From contig NZ_OAOP01000001.1 of NCBI RefSeq assembly GCF_900207585.1, forward strand, positions 310,001 through 374,000: 64,000 bases of DNA. The letters run 5' to 3'. This stretch comes from Bacillus oleivorans. Its GTDB lineage: Bacteria > Bacillota > Bacilli > Bacillales > JC228. Positions 37,601 through 45,920 of this stretch are shown here, piece by piece; the stretch's first letter is position 1; each line of letters opens with the position of its first letter. A program made the position numbers and the translations under genes. The notes beneath the pieces were generated by a model. That model ran no database searches, had not been told where the DNA came from, and saw nothing but the letters and a program-made list of their open reading frames with translations.

Positions 37601-40600
37601 AATGTCTCAACTTCTACAGACGAAATTACTTTGGATCAGACTGCCCCAACAGTAACTGGTGTTACGGAGGGACTCATTACAAATAACAATGTCACCATTA
37701 CCTTCGATGGAATGGGTGAGCTTGATGGGGAAGTGTTCAATAGTGGTGAAGCGGTCACTTTAGAAGGAACGCACACATTTATTGTCAGAGATGATGCCGG
37801 AAATTTAACCTCAATCACTTTTACGATTGATAAAACAAATCCAGAAGGAACATTAACGATTAATAACGGAGCTAGTATAACAAATGATGAGGATGTAAAG
37901 CTTTCCTACAGTGCAGCAGATAACCTGGAAGGTGATGTCATCGTTCGTTTTTACAATTCCAAAACAGAAATGTCCGACCCAATAACCGTGAATGAAACCG
38001 GACTTTTTGACTGGACACTTCCAACAGGAGATGGTCAAAAAACGGTTTATATGCGAATCGAGGACGAAGCCGGTAATGTCTCAGTAGTGACGTACGAAAT
38101 AGGACTCGATCAAACGAGGCCGACAGGTACGGTCACGATTAATGCAGGAGCAGGAGTAACGAATAATCCAGAGGTCGTACTTTCCATTACAGGAAACGAT
38201 GCGAATGAACCGATTCAAATAAGGATTGCAACAGACACTGACAACTGGACAGAATGGGAGCTATTGACTCCCGAAACAGCTGTCACATTGCCAGCTGGTG
38301 ACGGTGAAAAAACGATTTTACTAGAATTGAAGGATGCTGCCGGAAATATCTATCAAACATCCGACACGATTGAACTTGATACAACTTCACCTGTGGTCTC
38401 AGGGGTCACAGAAGGACTCAAAACAAAGGAAGATCTCACCATCACTTTTAATGAAGGAACCGCAACATTAAATGAGATTCCAATTACCAATAACCATCCA
38501 GTTACATCTGACGGAGACTACACACTCGTTGTGACGGACACAGCTGGAAACGTCACAACTGTAACATTCACAATTGATAAAATTTCACCAGCAGGTACAG
38601 TTATCATAAACAATGGAGCCGATTACACTGCATCCACAACAGTTGCCGTCTCTGTAACCGGAACAGATGCAAGAGGATCTGTTGAAATGCGGTTATCGAA
38701 CGTGAATGGAGCTTGGACAGGTGACTGGCAGCCAGTTGGGACTGTGTCAAATTGGACTTTGACAGAAGGTGACGGTACGAAAACCGTATACGTTCAACTG
38801 AAGGATGAAGTCGGGAACGTAACCGAACTAGAAGACAGTATTACGATAGACATGACAGCACCAGTCATAACTGGGGTAACGAATGGTCAAAAATCAAACA
38901 TAGACCTCACTATCTCATTCAATGAAGGCACAGCGACCTTAAATGATGTCTCATTTACAAGCGGTGGGACCGTTTCAGCAGAGGGTAATTACACACTAAA
39001 AGTCACTGATTCTGCAGGTAATGAAACGACAGTCGAATTCGTTATCGATAAAACAGCTCCTACTGGAACTTTCACACTTAACAATCATGACATGGAAACC
39101 TTACTGACAACCGTTGACATTCAAATAACCTCAACAGATACAGGTGTTGGGGAGCTTGAAATGAGATTTTCCAATGACACAACCACCTGGAGTGAATGGG
39201 AACCAGCAGCAGCATCAAAAACATGGGAGCTAGATGACACCTCCTATGGAGAAAAAACGGTGTATATGGAAATAAAGGATGGGGCAGGTAACATTACTCA
39301 ACTTACGGACACGATTGTATACAAATCCGTACCAGTGCTTCAAGACGATACAATCGAATTTGATGAAGACACGGACCATATCTTTGCCGATTCAGACTTC
39401 AGTTTTACGAATGTAGATGGAACACCACTAGTCACGATCAAAATTTTAACACTTCCTGAAAATGGTTTATTCCAGTTCGGAACGGAAAGTGTCAAAGAGG
39501 AACAGGAAATAGCTGTCTCAGAACTTAGCAATCTCATATATACACCGAACGAGAATTGGTACGGGTCAACCGCATTTACATGGAACGGAACAGATGGTTC
39601 TAATTATGCTGCAGAGCAAGCGACCTTAACACTGCAAGTGAACTCGATCAATGATCAACCAGTCGCAGAATCACTTGAATTTACGACAACAGGTGGCCGA
39701 CCAATAGAGGGGATGTTCAAAGCAGAAGATATCGAAAAAGATCATCTGACTTTTGAAGTGGTAGATGAACCTGAACGTGGTGAATTAACGATTGTTGCCG
39801 AGACTGGAGAGTTCAAATTTATCCCTCAAGCAGGTAACTATAGAACACTCACCTTTACCTACCGCGCCTTTGATGGAACTGACTATTCAGAGCCTGCAAC
39901 GGTTACCTTAACAAATCGTATTCCACCAGCACCACCAGAAAAGCCAGTGGATGTGTTGATCAATGGCGTATCATCTAATATAAATATTGAAACAAACGAG
40001 AGTATCGTAAACGACATGACAATCCTCAGTATTTTATTTGAATTAGGCGTATTTAGAGGTTTTGAGAATATGAATATAGATCTAGAGATTAAAAAACAGG
40101 TCGATTCTATTAAAGCAGATTTTTCTCTCGAAATGCTGGAAGAATTAAAAAACCAAGCGACTAAATTACGACTGAAAACACCAGATGGAAGCTTCCAAAT
40201 ACCGACACAAAGTTTTAAGCAAGAACCAGTTTTGGAATACTTCGATACGTCAGAGGGTGTTCAGGTTTCAGTTCAGCTTCAACCGACAACAGATGATTTA
40301 GAGAAACAGGTTCTTGATGCTTTAGGAAATCGTACTATTCAAACCTATATTCCGCCTGTTCAGTTTGAGGTAAATTACACACAAAATAATGAACAACATC
40401 AGATCCATCAATTAGACCAGGCAATATCGATGGAAATTCCACTCCCTGAAGGCGTGAATCCAACCTTTGCAGCGATGCTAATGCCGGATGGCAATCTTAT
40501 CTATGTTCCAGCGAACTTTGAACAAACAGAGGACGGCGTTGTCGCCAATATAAGAACCTTTACGATTGGAAATGTAGTCTTTTTGAAAGATGAAATTATA

Positions 40601-41113
40601 ACGGATGTAAAAGGAAAATTAATTTCTTGGGGGATATTGAATCAAGAGGATTTCACACCTGAAACAAGCAATCAAACATCAAGGGCATTATTTGTTGAAG
40701 CGATGACAAAATCACTAGGTTTATCGGGAGTTGAAGAACCAACTTTTTCTGATGTTCCACCTGGTCATTATGATATTTATAGAGCACTTGCTTATAGCTT
40801 AATATCTGGCTATGGAAATGGGAATTTCAAACCGGAACAACCCATTTCAAGGGAACATGTAATGGTCATTCTATCCCGGGCATTGGGCTTGTGGGATAAT
40901 CCGATTAGATTAGAGGAAGTCGAAGTCGAAGCTACCTTAAGTGCCTTCAATGATGCGGAGCTTCTGCAGCCTTGGATTCGAGAAGCAGCTGCAGTGAATA
41001 TAAAACTAGGGATTTTTCACGGAAACGGAAATGGTGAGATTATGCCAAAGGATAATCTCACGAAAAATCAATTGATTGAAGTTTTGAACAGATTCATGAG
41101 TAGGTTTTTTTAG
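34670..41113 (+). CDS. Giant SLH-anchored surface protein with alternating Ig-like repeats
   Basis: The 2147-residue protein starts at GTG 34670 (AAAGGAAAGGGCGGG upstream) with a signal peptide ending near KAVAA (31). Domains in order: a beta-rich module at about 34-220 resembling DNRLRE/CBM96 carbohydrate-binding folds; a cadherin-like module (about 222-318, DxxGNTYEEDFTITV); fifteen Ig-like repeats (about 320-1545) in two types; a cadherin-like pair (about 1548-1760, DEDTDHIFADSDFSF, YRAFDGTDYSEPATVTL); a unique domain (about 1765-1975); and three SLH motifs (about 1980-2147, SDVPPGHYDIYRALAY, ISGYGNGNFKPEQPISREHV). It should sit on the wall through the SLH domains and expose the repeats. 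Type-A units carry SNDxxTWSxWEP and GDGxKTVYMxxxDxAGN; type-B units carry VTGVxxG and TLIVxDxAGNxTTVTFTIDKTAP. Confidence 0.85.
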   Translation: MRRWLNLFVASILVLSTSLVFTEKAVAAGEETITIDATDDLSFDSYDYWPDGYSINELSNVHFVGYEDYLGTEYIASSALKFNIDSVNRNRQIEKVYLVVKIAAVYNTLGEPKLDIWSSEDNTWVEDNSSIPDPNQLIDTFTSFTNEAINKFDITSYFNSVSSDDNVISLVLKGNEEAVTPNPEADSKATQIAFYDKVYTSTDNSDAPHLEIIYAQNDPPTDIQLSSTEFPEDTPVDSVIGSFSATDSNSPEAFTYELVSGDTSDFAIVGNELFLKQTANFDEKSSYSIRVRVTDTAGNTYEEDFTITVLEVNGAPVGTITINSSAEYTNNRDVTLNLTADDPDGDDMTMQFSNDNITWSTAEPASSSTTKAWTLSEGDGEKTVYYRISDGSLSNTYSDTIILDTALPTGTLNINSGESITNNRNVTLDISTDSNGSYEMRFSNEEGSWSAWEPVTSTRMWELSSGDGNKTVNMELKDAAGNSSETSATIQLDTAGPTVTGVADGGIYNEDVTITFEEGDATLNGVPFASGEAISFEGSHNLIVKDDTGNTTTISFTIDKTAPILTFTINNNEAFTNNPDITLNISADDTVTGISGIAFSNNGTDWSAFEPYSETMNRTLPEGDGEKTVYIKVMDGAGNETQASQTITLDTTAPTGSFSITEGTHTNETLVHLAVTADDNMGPIQMQFSNDNSTWSGWQDVSETAAFTLDGNDGEKTIYMQLQDGAGNVSTNEILQTIVLDREAPVVTGVVEGQQAKSVAPVFSETNATLDGEPWSSGDAVTIEGPHTLIVTDLAGNKTTVTFIIDKTAPEGTIQVNNNDDLVNTTGVTLSISATDANGVHQMRLSNDGTTWDPWEDYSATKNWSLPTGDSDKTVYIELSDQAGNTFQTSDAITLDTTAPTGLIKIEGDKPYTNQTTVNLQITGDDIHGPLQVRFLNDLSDNSAWEPLEDLAGVKAWTLPVGDGLKTVYMQIQDAAGNVSTSTDEITLDQTAPTVTGVTEGLITNNNVTITFDGMGELDGEVFNSGEAVTLEGTHTFIVRDDAGNLTSITFTIDKTNPEGTLTINNGASITNDEDVKLSYSAADNLEGDVIVRFYNSKTEMSDPITVNETGLFDWTLPTGDGQKTVYMRIEDEAGNVSVVTYEIGLDQTRPTGTVTINAGAGVTNNPEVVLSITGNDANEPIQIRIATDTDNWTEWELLTPETAVTLPAGDGEKTILLELKDAAGNIYQTSDTIELDTTSPVVSGVTEGLKTKEDLTITFNEGTATLNEIPITNNHPVTSDGDYTLVVTDTAGNVTTVTFTIDKISPAGTVIINNGADYTASTTVAVSVTGTDARGSVEMRLSNVNGAWTGDWQPVGTVSNWTLTEGDGTKTVYVQLKDEVGNVTELEDSITIDMTAPVITGVTNGQKSNIDLTISFNEGTATLNDVSFTSGGTVSAEGNYTLKVTDSAGNETTVEFVIDKTAPTGTFTLNNHDMETLLTTVDIQITSTDTGVGELEMRFSNDTTTWSEWEPAAASKTWELDDTSYGEKTVYMEIKDGAGNITQLTDTIVYKSVPVLQDDTIEFDEDTDHIFADSDFSFTNVDGTPLVTIKILTLPENGLFQFGTESVKEEQEIAVSELSNLIYTPNENWYGSTAFTWNGTDGSNYAAEQATLTLQVNSINDQPVAESLEFTTTGGRPIEGMFKAEDIEKDHLTFEVVDEPERGELTIVAETGEFKFIPQAGNYRTLTFTYRAFDGTDYSEPATVTLTNRIPPAPPEKPVDVLINGVSSNINIETNESIVNDMTILSILFELGVFRGFENMNIDLEIKKQVDSIKADFSLEMLEELKNQATKLRLKTPDGSFQIPTQSFKQEPVLEYFDTSEGVQVSVQLQPTTDDLEKQVLDALGNRTIQTYIPPVQFEVNYTQNNEQHQIHQLDQAISMEIPLPEGVNPTFAAMLMPDGNLIYVPANFEQTEDGVVANIRTFTIGNVVFLKDEIITDVKGKLISWGILNQEDFTPETSNQTSRALFVEAMTKSLGLSGVEEPTFSDVPPGHYDIYRALAYSLISGYGNGNFKPEQPISREHVMVILSRALGLWDNPIRLEEVEVEATLSAFNDAELLQPWIREAAAVNIKLGIFHGNGNGEIMPKDNLTKNQLIEVLNRFMSRFF

Positions 41114-41130
41114 GCTTAAAGTAAGTAAAA

Positions 41131-41159
41131 GAGGTCTGACCCAATTTTGGGTCAGCCTC
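41131..41159 (+). terminator. Hairpin after the giant surface protein gene
   Basis: GAGG-CTGACCC pairs with GGGTCAG-CCTC around AATTTT. No long T-run follows, so it may be a weak terminator or processing hairpin. Confidence 0.55.
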
Positions 41160-41193
41160 ACGCTATTATTCTTATACTTTTAAGGAGAGTATC

Positions 41194-41682
41194 ATGAAAG
41201 TAGAAGCGAGGCCTTACATAGGGAGCTTAGATGAATCTTTTCTTTTTGATAATTATCTTAGTTTCAGATGGGATGAAGTGAGTGCATTCTCTTGGAGTCT
41301 GGAAGAAAAAACAACCTTCCTTCAAATGCAATTTCATTTGAAACAAAGATCCTACCAACAACAGTTTCCAAATTTAGAGACGTTTATTCTAACTGTAGAT
41401 AGTGAAAAGGTCGGTCATTACATGGTTGCTAAAACATCAAGTGAAATTCGGTTAGTTGATTTATTCATTATTCCTGCCTACCGATCAAAGGGGATTGGAT
41501 CATTTGTAATGAAAAAGCTGATGAAAAAAGCCAAAGAAAACTCACAAACTATGACCCTTTCTGTTTTTTATCAAAACAATCAAGCTAGGAAATTGTATGA
41601 AAAACTAGGATTTGTATTAGAAAAAGAGGAGGTTCCGTATATAAAAATGCGATGGAATCCCTTTATAGGTTCGATTAGGTAA
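41194..41682 (+). CDS. GNAT family N-acetyltransferase
   Basis: The 162-residue protein has the GNAT core: acetyl-CoA binding motif A in VDLFIIPAYRSKGIGSFVMK (the RSKGIG pyrophosphate loop) at about 90-108 and the motif B region with VFYQNNQARKLYEKLGF at about 125-142. It would acetylate an amine on a small molecule or a protein. It starts 35 bases past the hairpin and lies 38 bases before the first tail-collar gene, so it is probably in one operon with them, where it may modify these surface-type proteins. AGGAGAG precedes the ATG. Confidence 0.88.
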   Translation: MKVEARPYIGSLDESFLFDNYLSFRWDEVSAFSWSLEEKTTFLQMQFHLKQRSYQQQFPNLETFILTVDSEKVGHYMVAKTSSEIRLVDLFIIPAYRSKGIGSFVMKKLMKKAKENSQTMTLSVFYQNNQARKLYEKLGFVLEKEEVPYIKMRWNPFIGSIR

Positions 41683-41720
41683 GGAATAAGAACAGAATTC
41701 AAAGAAAGGTGTGAAAATGG

Positions 41721-42236
41721 ATGGATGCGTATATTGGTGAAATCAGAATGTTTGGCGGGAATTTTGCTCCAGTTGGATGGGCGTTTTGTAATGGCCAAGA
41801 AATATCTATTTCTGACAACGAGGCCCTATTTAGTTTGATTGGTACCACTTATGGAGGAGATGGGACTATCACCTTTGCCTTACCAGACTTACGCGGGAGA
41901 TTACCTGTTCATCAAGGAGTTAGTTCATCAGGGAAACAGTACGATTTAGGTGAAATGGCAGGAACCGAAACAGTTTCATTATCTGTATCACAGCTTCCTA
42001 AGCATAGTCATATGGTTTCTGCAGATTCTCAAGAAGGAACAATTGAGAGCCCTGCTAATGCAACGTGGGCAACTAATATGAAGCAATACGCTAAACCAGA
42101 CGATACCTCAATGATAACATTAAATCCAGATTCGATCAGTTATGTAGGAGAGAGCGGCTCCCATAATAACATGATGCCGTTTCAAGCTTTAAGTTTTATT
42201 ATCTGCCTGGAAGGATTATTTCCACCGAGAGATTAA
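41721..42236 (+). CDS. Phage tail collar domain protein, MdpB-like (copy 1)
   Basis: The 171-residue protein is the microcystin-dependent-protein type: GEIRMFGGNFAPVGWAFCNG at the N-terminus, then LFSLIGTTYGGDGTITFALP, DLRGRLPVHQG (tail-collar motif), HSHM histidines, and the end SFIICLEGLFPPRD. Tail-collar domains form trimeric beta structures at receptor-binding fibres of phages; the free-standing bacterial forms have no settled role. It is the first of three paralogues in a row. Confidence 0.88.
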   Translation: MDAYIGEIRMFGGNFAPVGWAFCNGQEISISDNEALFSLIGTTYGGDGTITFALPDLRGRLPVHQGVSSSGKQYDLGEMAGTETVSLSVSQLPKHSHMVSADSQEGTIESPANATWATNMKQYAKPDDTSMITLNPDSISYVGESGSHNNMMPFQALSFIICLEGLFPPRD

Positions 42237-42268
42237 CACTTTAAAAACAAATAAAGGGGGATATTTAT

Positions 42269-42766
42269 ATGTCAGAACCATTTATTGGAGAAATTCGTGC
42301 CTTTGCAATTCCCTATGCTCCAAGGGGTTGGGCGACATGTGACGGACAAACTCTGGCCATTGCTGCAAACCCGGCACTATATTCCATACTCGGGACTACA
42401 TATGGTGGGAATGGAACGACCACCTTTTGTTTACCAAACTTAAATGGAAGAGTTCCTGTTCACTCGGGGAACGGTATACATTTAGGAGAGGCCAGTGGGG
42501 AGGAAGGTCATGCACTCTCTATTCAAGAAATGCCAATGCATACGCATCAAGCTAGAGGATCGGAAGCAGCTGCATCTGAATTCAGTATATCCGGAAATAC
42601 GTGGGCTAAATCCACTACGATGCCCTTTGGAAATTCCTTTACGGCTCAAATGAGTTCAGAGGCTATAGCAATTACTGGTGAAAATACGCCACATTCGAAT
42701 ATGCAGCCTTATTTAGTAGTCAATTATTGTATAGCTCTAACGGGAATATTCCCGCCGAGGGATTAA
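42269..42766 (+). CDS. Phage tail collar domain protein, MdpB-like (copy 2)
   Basis: The 165-residue paralogue has the same order of motifs: GEIRAFAIPYAPRGWATCDG, LYSILGTTYGGNGTTTFCLP, NLNGRVPVHSG, THQ in place of HSH, and CIALTGIFPPRD at the end. It differs from copies 1 and 3 over most of its length, so the duplication is old. AAAGGGGG precedes the ATG. Confidence 0.88.
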   Translation: MSEPFIGEIRAFAIPYAPRGWATCDGQTLAIAANPALYSILGTTYGGNGTTTFCLPNLNGRVPVHSGNGIHLGEASGEEGHALSIQEMPMHTHQARGSEAAASEFSISGNTWAKSTTMPFGNSFTAQMSSEAIAITGENTPHSNMQPYLVVNYCIALTGIFPPRD

Positions 42767-42781
42767 GAGGGAGGAGAAAAG

Positions 42782-43303
42782 ATGGATCCATATGTCGGCG
42801 AAATAAGAATTTTTGCAGGTAATTATGCACCAAAGGGCTGGGCATTTTGTAATGGTCAAATATTATCAATTGCTGGAAACACAGCCTTATTTTCCTTACT
42901 TGGTGTCACTTATGGCGGGGATGGAAAGACTACGTTTGCCCTTCCCAATTTGACAGGCAGGGCACCGTTACATCAAGGGACTGGCCCTGGCTTAACGACT
43001 CGTTATCTTGGAGAATGGGGAGGAGAGCAGTCGGTAACGTTAGCTTTAAATGAAATTCCAGCTCATAACCACTTGGCCAACGCAAAGGCTGCATCTGGTG
43101 AAACAAATCCAACAGAAGCAATATGGGCAAGTGTTCCGGGTGGAAGAGGAGCAACTCCAATGTACGGAAACAAAATCGATACAGACATGAATCCGCAAAA
43201 TCTGGGAATCACAGGTGGAAGCCTGCCGCATAATAACATGCAGCCCTATTTAGGAGTAAACTTTATCATAGCTTTGGAAGGCGTGTTTCCTCCGCGAAAT
43301 TAA
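42782..43303 (+). CDS. Phage tail collar domain protein, MdpB-like (copy 3)
   Basis: The 173-residue paralogue shows GEIRIFAGNYAPKGWAFCNG, LFSLLGVTYGGDGKTTFALP, NLTGRAPLHQG, HNHL, and IIALEGVFPPRN. GGGAGGAG stands seven bases before ATG 42782, only 15 bases after copy 2, so all three are cotranscribed. A terminator follows at 43315. Confidence 0.88.
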   Translation: MDPYVGEIRIFAGNYAPKGWAFCNGQILSIAGNTALFSLLGVTYGGDGKTTFALPNLTGRAPLHQGTGPGLTTRYLGEWGGEQSVTLALNEIPAHNHLANAKAASGETNPTEAIWASVPGGRGATPMYGNKIDTDMNPQNLGITGGSLPHNNMQPYLGVNFIIALEGVFPPRN

Positions 43304-43314
43304 TAACTTCGGAA

Positions 43315-43343
43315 TAAGGTGTTCAATTTTGAACACCTTAATT
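43315..43343 (+). terminator. Terminator of the tail-collar operon
   Basis: TAAGGTGTTC (43315-43324) pairs perfectly with GAACACCTTA (43331-43340) around a six-base AT loop, followed by ATTTAAT. Confidence 0.75.
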
Positions 43344-43524
43344 TAATGCGGAAAAACCTATAATTTTATAAATTATAATAATTTCGACAAATTTCCCCGG
43401 AAATAATAAAAAAATTGGTGAAAATAATCGAATATTTTCCTTCTTTGGAATGTATTGTGGTAATATATAAAATTAGGGAAGTATGATTTCGTTAGTAAAT
43501 GTTGTAAGGAGGATTCGGGGAGTT

Positions 43525-44526
43525 ATGTTTGCAAGGGATATTGGTATTGACCTTGGAACGGCTAACGTTCTGATACATGTTAAGGGGAAAGGGATTGTAT
43601 TGAATGAGCCATCTGTAGTGGCCATTGATAAAAATTCAAATAAAGTTCTGGCGGTTGGGGAAGAAGCACGCCGAATGGTAGGACGTACACCTGGGAACAT
43701 CGTAGCAATTCGTCCTTTAAGAGATGGAGTTATTGCAGATTTTGATGTGACAGAAGCAATGCTTAAGCATTTTATTCACAAATTAAATGTAAAAGGTGTT
43801 TTATCAAAGCCGAGAATTTTAATTTGCTGTCCGACTAATATTACATCTGTTGAGCAAAAAGCCATTAAAGAAGCAGCAGAAAAAAGCGGCGGGAAAAAAG
43901 TTTATTTAGAAGAAGAACCAAAGGTAGCAGCGATCGGAGCAGGAATGGATATTTTCCAGCCGAGCGGGAACATGGTGGTTGATATTGGCGGCGGTACTAC
44001 AGATATTGCTGTGCTTTCAATGGGTGATATCGTAACCTCATCTTCTATTAAAATTGCCGGTGATAAATTTGATGCTGATATTTTAAATTATATAAAGCGA
44101 GAATATAAACTTTTAATTGGTGAAAGAACTGCAGAAAACATTAAAGTATCGATTGCAACGGTCTTTCCTGGATCAAGAAATGAATCAATGGAAATTCGCG
44201 GACGTGACATGGTTTCAGGACTTCCAAGAACGATTTCTATTAGTTCTGCAGAAGTGGAAGTCGCTTTGCGTGAATCCGTTTCTGTCATTGTTCAGGCAGC
44301 TAAAAGTGTGTTAGAAAGAACTCCGCCTGAGTTATCAGCAGACATCATTGACCGTGGTGTGATTTTAACCGGTGGGGGAGCATTGTTACACGGAATTGAT
44401 TTGCTCTTAGCGGAAGAACTTAAGGTTCCAGTCTTAATTGCCGACAATCCAATGAATTGTGTTGCTATCGGAACAGGAATCATGCTTGAGAATATCGACC
44501 GTATTCCTCGCAGAAAATTAGGATAA
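43525..44526 (+). CDS. mbl: MreB-like cell-shape protein Mbl
   Basis: Mbl is an actin-like ATPase that forms membrane-bound filaments and guides lateral wall synthesis. The 333-residue protein starts MFARDIGIDLGTANVLIHVK, with the phosphate-1 loop DIGIDLGTANV, phosphate-2 VVDIGGGTTDIAVLS at about 163-177, and the adenosine motif ILTGGGALLHGID near 288. Length equals that of B. subtilis Mbl. I chose ATG 43525 (AAGGAGGA upstream) over the frame start at 43483. Position directly after spoIIID in Bacillus is here interrupted by a 9.6 kb accessory insert. Confidence 0.96.
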   Translation: MFARDIGIDLGTANVLIHVKGKGIVLNEPSVVAIDKNSNKVLAVGEEARRMVGRTPGNIVAIRPLRDGVIADFDVTEAMLKHFIHKLNVKGVLSKPRILICCPTNITSVEQKAIKEAAEKSGGKKVYLEEEPKVAAIGAGMDIFQPSGNMVVDIGGGTTDIAVLSMGDIVTSSSIKIAGDKFDADILNYIKREYKLLIGERTAENIKVSIATVFPGSRNESMEIRGRDMVSGLPRTISISSAEVEVALRESVSVIVQAAKSVLERTPPELSADIIDRGVILTGGGALLHGIDLLLAEELKVPVLIADNPMNCVAIGTGIMLENIDRIPRRKLG

Positions 44527-44535
44527 TGATCAAAT

Positions 44536-44570
44536 AAGACGGCACTTCTCAATCGGGAAGGCCGTTTATT
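44536..44570 (+). terminator. Terminator of mbl
   Basis: GACGGC..CTTC pairs with GAAGGCCGTTT across a short loop, followed by TTTATTCAT. Confidence 0.65.
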
Positions 44571-44594
44571 CATAATGTTAAAAAGGAGACACAC

Positions 44595-44924
44595 ATGTTC
44601 ATTCCGACTTGGTTCTTTTATGTTTGTTACGGCTTTGGAGCGATTTTATTTATTAGTGCGGTTTTTACAATGGTTACGGGGAACACGGTTCTCATGGGAA
44701 AATTAAGACATAGCGTAACCAATCAGAAAAAGGCAGCAACGGCTTTATCCATTTATTTAGTTGTGTCAGCGATCATTGTTTCGAGTATTCCGCTATTTGC
44801 AGCACGAATCGGCAGAGGAGCAGGTTTCATTTTTATCGCTTATCTCCTGTTTTCAGGTATTTTTTGGTATATATTTCAATCTAAATGGGTTGGACCAATT
44901 TCTAAACAGCAGCCAAGAAGGTGA
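44595..44924 (+). CDS. Small membrane protein at the head of an ECF sigma cluster
   Basis: The 109-residue protein has three membrane segments (about 7-29, 46-66, 75-94) and a basic tail. No family is recognised. AAAAAGGAG precedes ATG 44595. A second small membrane protein, an ECF sigma factor and a probable anti-sigma factor follow, so it may belong to the same regulon, although a 104-base gap separates it from the next gene. Confidence 0.55.
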   Translation: MFIPTWFFYVCYGFGAILFISAVFTMVTGNTVLMGKLRHSVTNQKKAATALSIYLVVSAIIVSSIPLFAARIGRGAGFIFIAYLLFSGIFWYIFQSKWVGPISKQQPRR

Positions 44925-45028
44925 GGATTTTTGTCCTCACCTATTTTTTTAGAAAAATATATAGAAAAATTGAACGAATTTTCGTGCTCATTTGTATAAG
45001 AGGTATAAAGAGGAAAAGGAGTGGGAGC

Positions 45029-45409
45029 ATGACTTCAGCAGGATGGATTGTGGGGTCGGCAGTTACAGTTATACTTAGTGTAACTTTTTCGATTCTAATT
45101 GTTTCATTACAGAAAAGGGTTATGAAAAAGCCAAATGGACAAATAGATTTTAAAAAAACCGATATTTATTTTATATGGACACGCTGGGATACGGTTAATA
45201 TTATTTGTGCTTTATACGCATTTATTTGTATATTGTGCCTTTTAATCTTTCTTTCAGCGGGTGAATCCATTGAAAATCCTTGGGTTCAGTTTTTTATCCA
45301 TCAGGGATTTGTATTTACAACGCTGGCGTTCGCGTGGTTGATTAGCCGGGTAGCATTTACGTTAAAAGGTATTAAAGAGCGGTGGAATCATGAGTTTGAA
45401 TCCAAATGA
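45029..45409 (+). CDS. Small membrane protein overlapping an ECF sigma gene
   Basis: The 126-residue protein has three membrane segments (about 5-25, 55-77, 90-110), with the charged loop KKPNGQIDFKKTDIYFIWTR between the first two. I chose ATG 45029 because AAAGGAGTGGGAG precedes it; the upstream frame is basic, lacks a site and is unlikely to be coding. Its last 20 bases overlap the sigma factor gene in another frame, a sign of coupling and of a functional link. Function unknown. Confidence 0.65.
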   Translation: MTSAGWIVGSAVTVILSVTFSILIVSLQKRVMKKPNGQIDFKKTDIYFIWTRWDTVNIICALYAFICILCLLIFLSAGESIENPWVQFFIHQGFVFTTLAFAWLISRVAFTLKGIKERWNHEFESK

Positions 45410-45920
45410 GGATTATATAGAAGCGTTTTTAAAAGGGGATGACGATGGGATTGCCTGGCTCTACCAACAGTATCGTGTCCCTTTGTATCAGTTTATATAC
45501 CGTTTTACAAATGAGGAACAGCTTAGTATTGACATAGTGCAAGACACTTTTTTACAGCTGCAAAAGGTTAAGGGACAGTATGATCCAGCAAAAGCATCGA
45601 TTAAAACATACATTTTTCAAATCGCATACAACCGACTGTTAAATAAATTAAAACGGAGAACGAAACTCAAAAAAATATTGCCCTTCCTGGTAGCAGAATC
45701 CCGGGATGTCGATCTTGTAGAACAGCTAAATGTCCGGTTTGCCTTGCAAAAATTAAAGGAAGACCATCGTGCCGTTATTATTCTATCTTACTACCATCGC
45801 TTAACAAATGACGAAATCGCAGATGTCCTTAACATCCCGGCTGGTACAGTGAAATCACGTTTGCATCATGCGATTCAGCAATTAAAAAAGATTTTGGAGG
45901 TGGATAAGCATGAAAAATGA
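45390..45920 (+). CDS. ECF-type RNA polymerase sigma factor
   Basis: The 176-residue protein contains only sigma regions 2 and 4. Region 2 covers about 15-80 (FIYRFTNEEQLSIDIVQDTF is the 2.2/2.3 core), and region 4 covers about 118-168 with the helix-turn-helix RLTNDEIADVLNIPAGTVKS. It would direct polymerase to a specific set of promoters. The subgroup is unclear: I see no match to SigM, SigW, SigX or SigV neighbours. It overlaps a membrane protein gene upstream and the small membrane-anchored protein downstream, a usual arrangement for sigma/anti-sigma pairs. Confidence 0.9.
   Translation: MSLNPNEDYIEAFLKGDDDGIAWLYQQYRVPLYQFIYRFTNEEQLSIDIVQDTFLQLQKVKGQYDPAKASIKTYIFQIAYNRLLNKLKRRTKLKKILPFLVAESRDVDLVEQLNVRFALQKLKEDHRAVIILSYYHRLTNDEIADVLNIPAGTVKSRLHHAIQQLKKILEVDKHEK

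Noticed and set aside
41721-43303. Prophage remnant
   Set aside because: Tail-collar domains occur in many chromosomal MdpB-like proteins, and no other phage structural, replication or integration gene is present.
45029-45062. sigma-dependent autoregulatory promoter just upstream (TGAAC ... CGTG)
   Set aside because: The spacing between the two motifs is far shorter than the 16-17 bases needed for ECF promoters.
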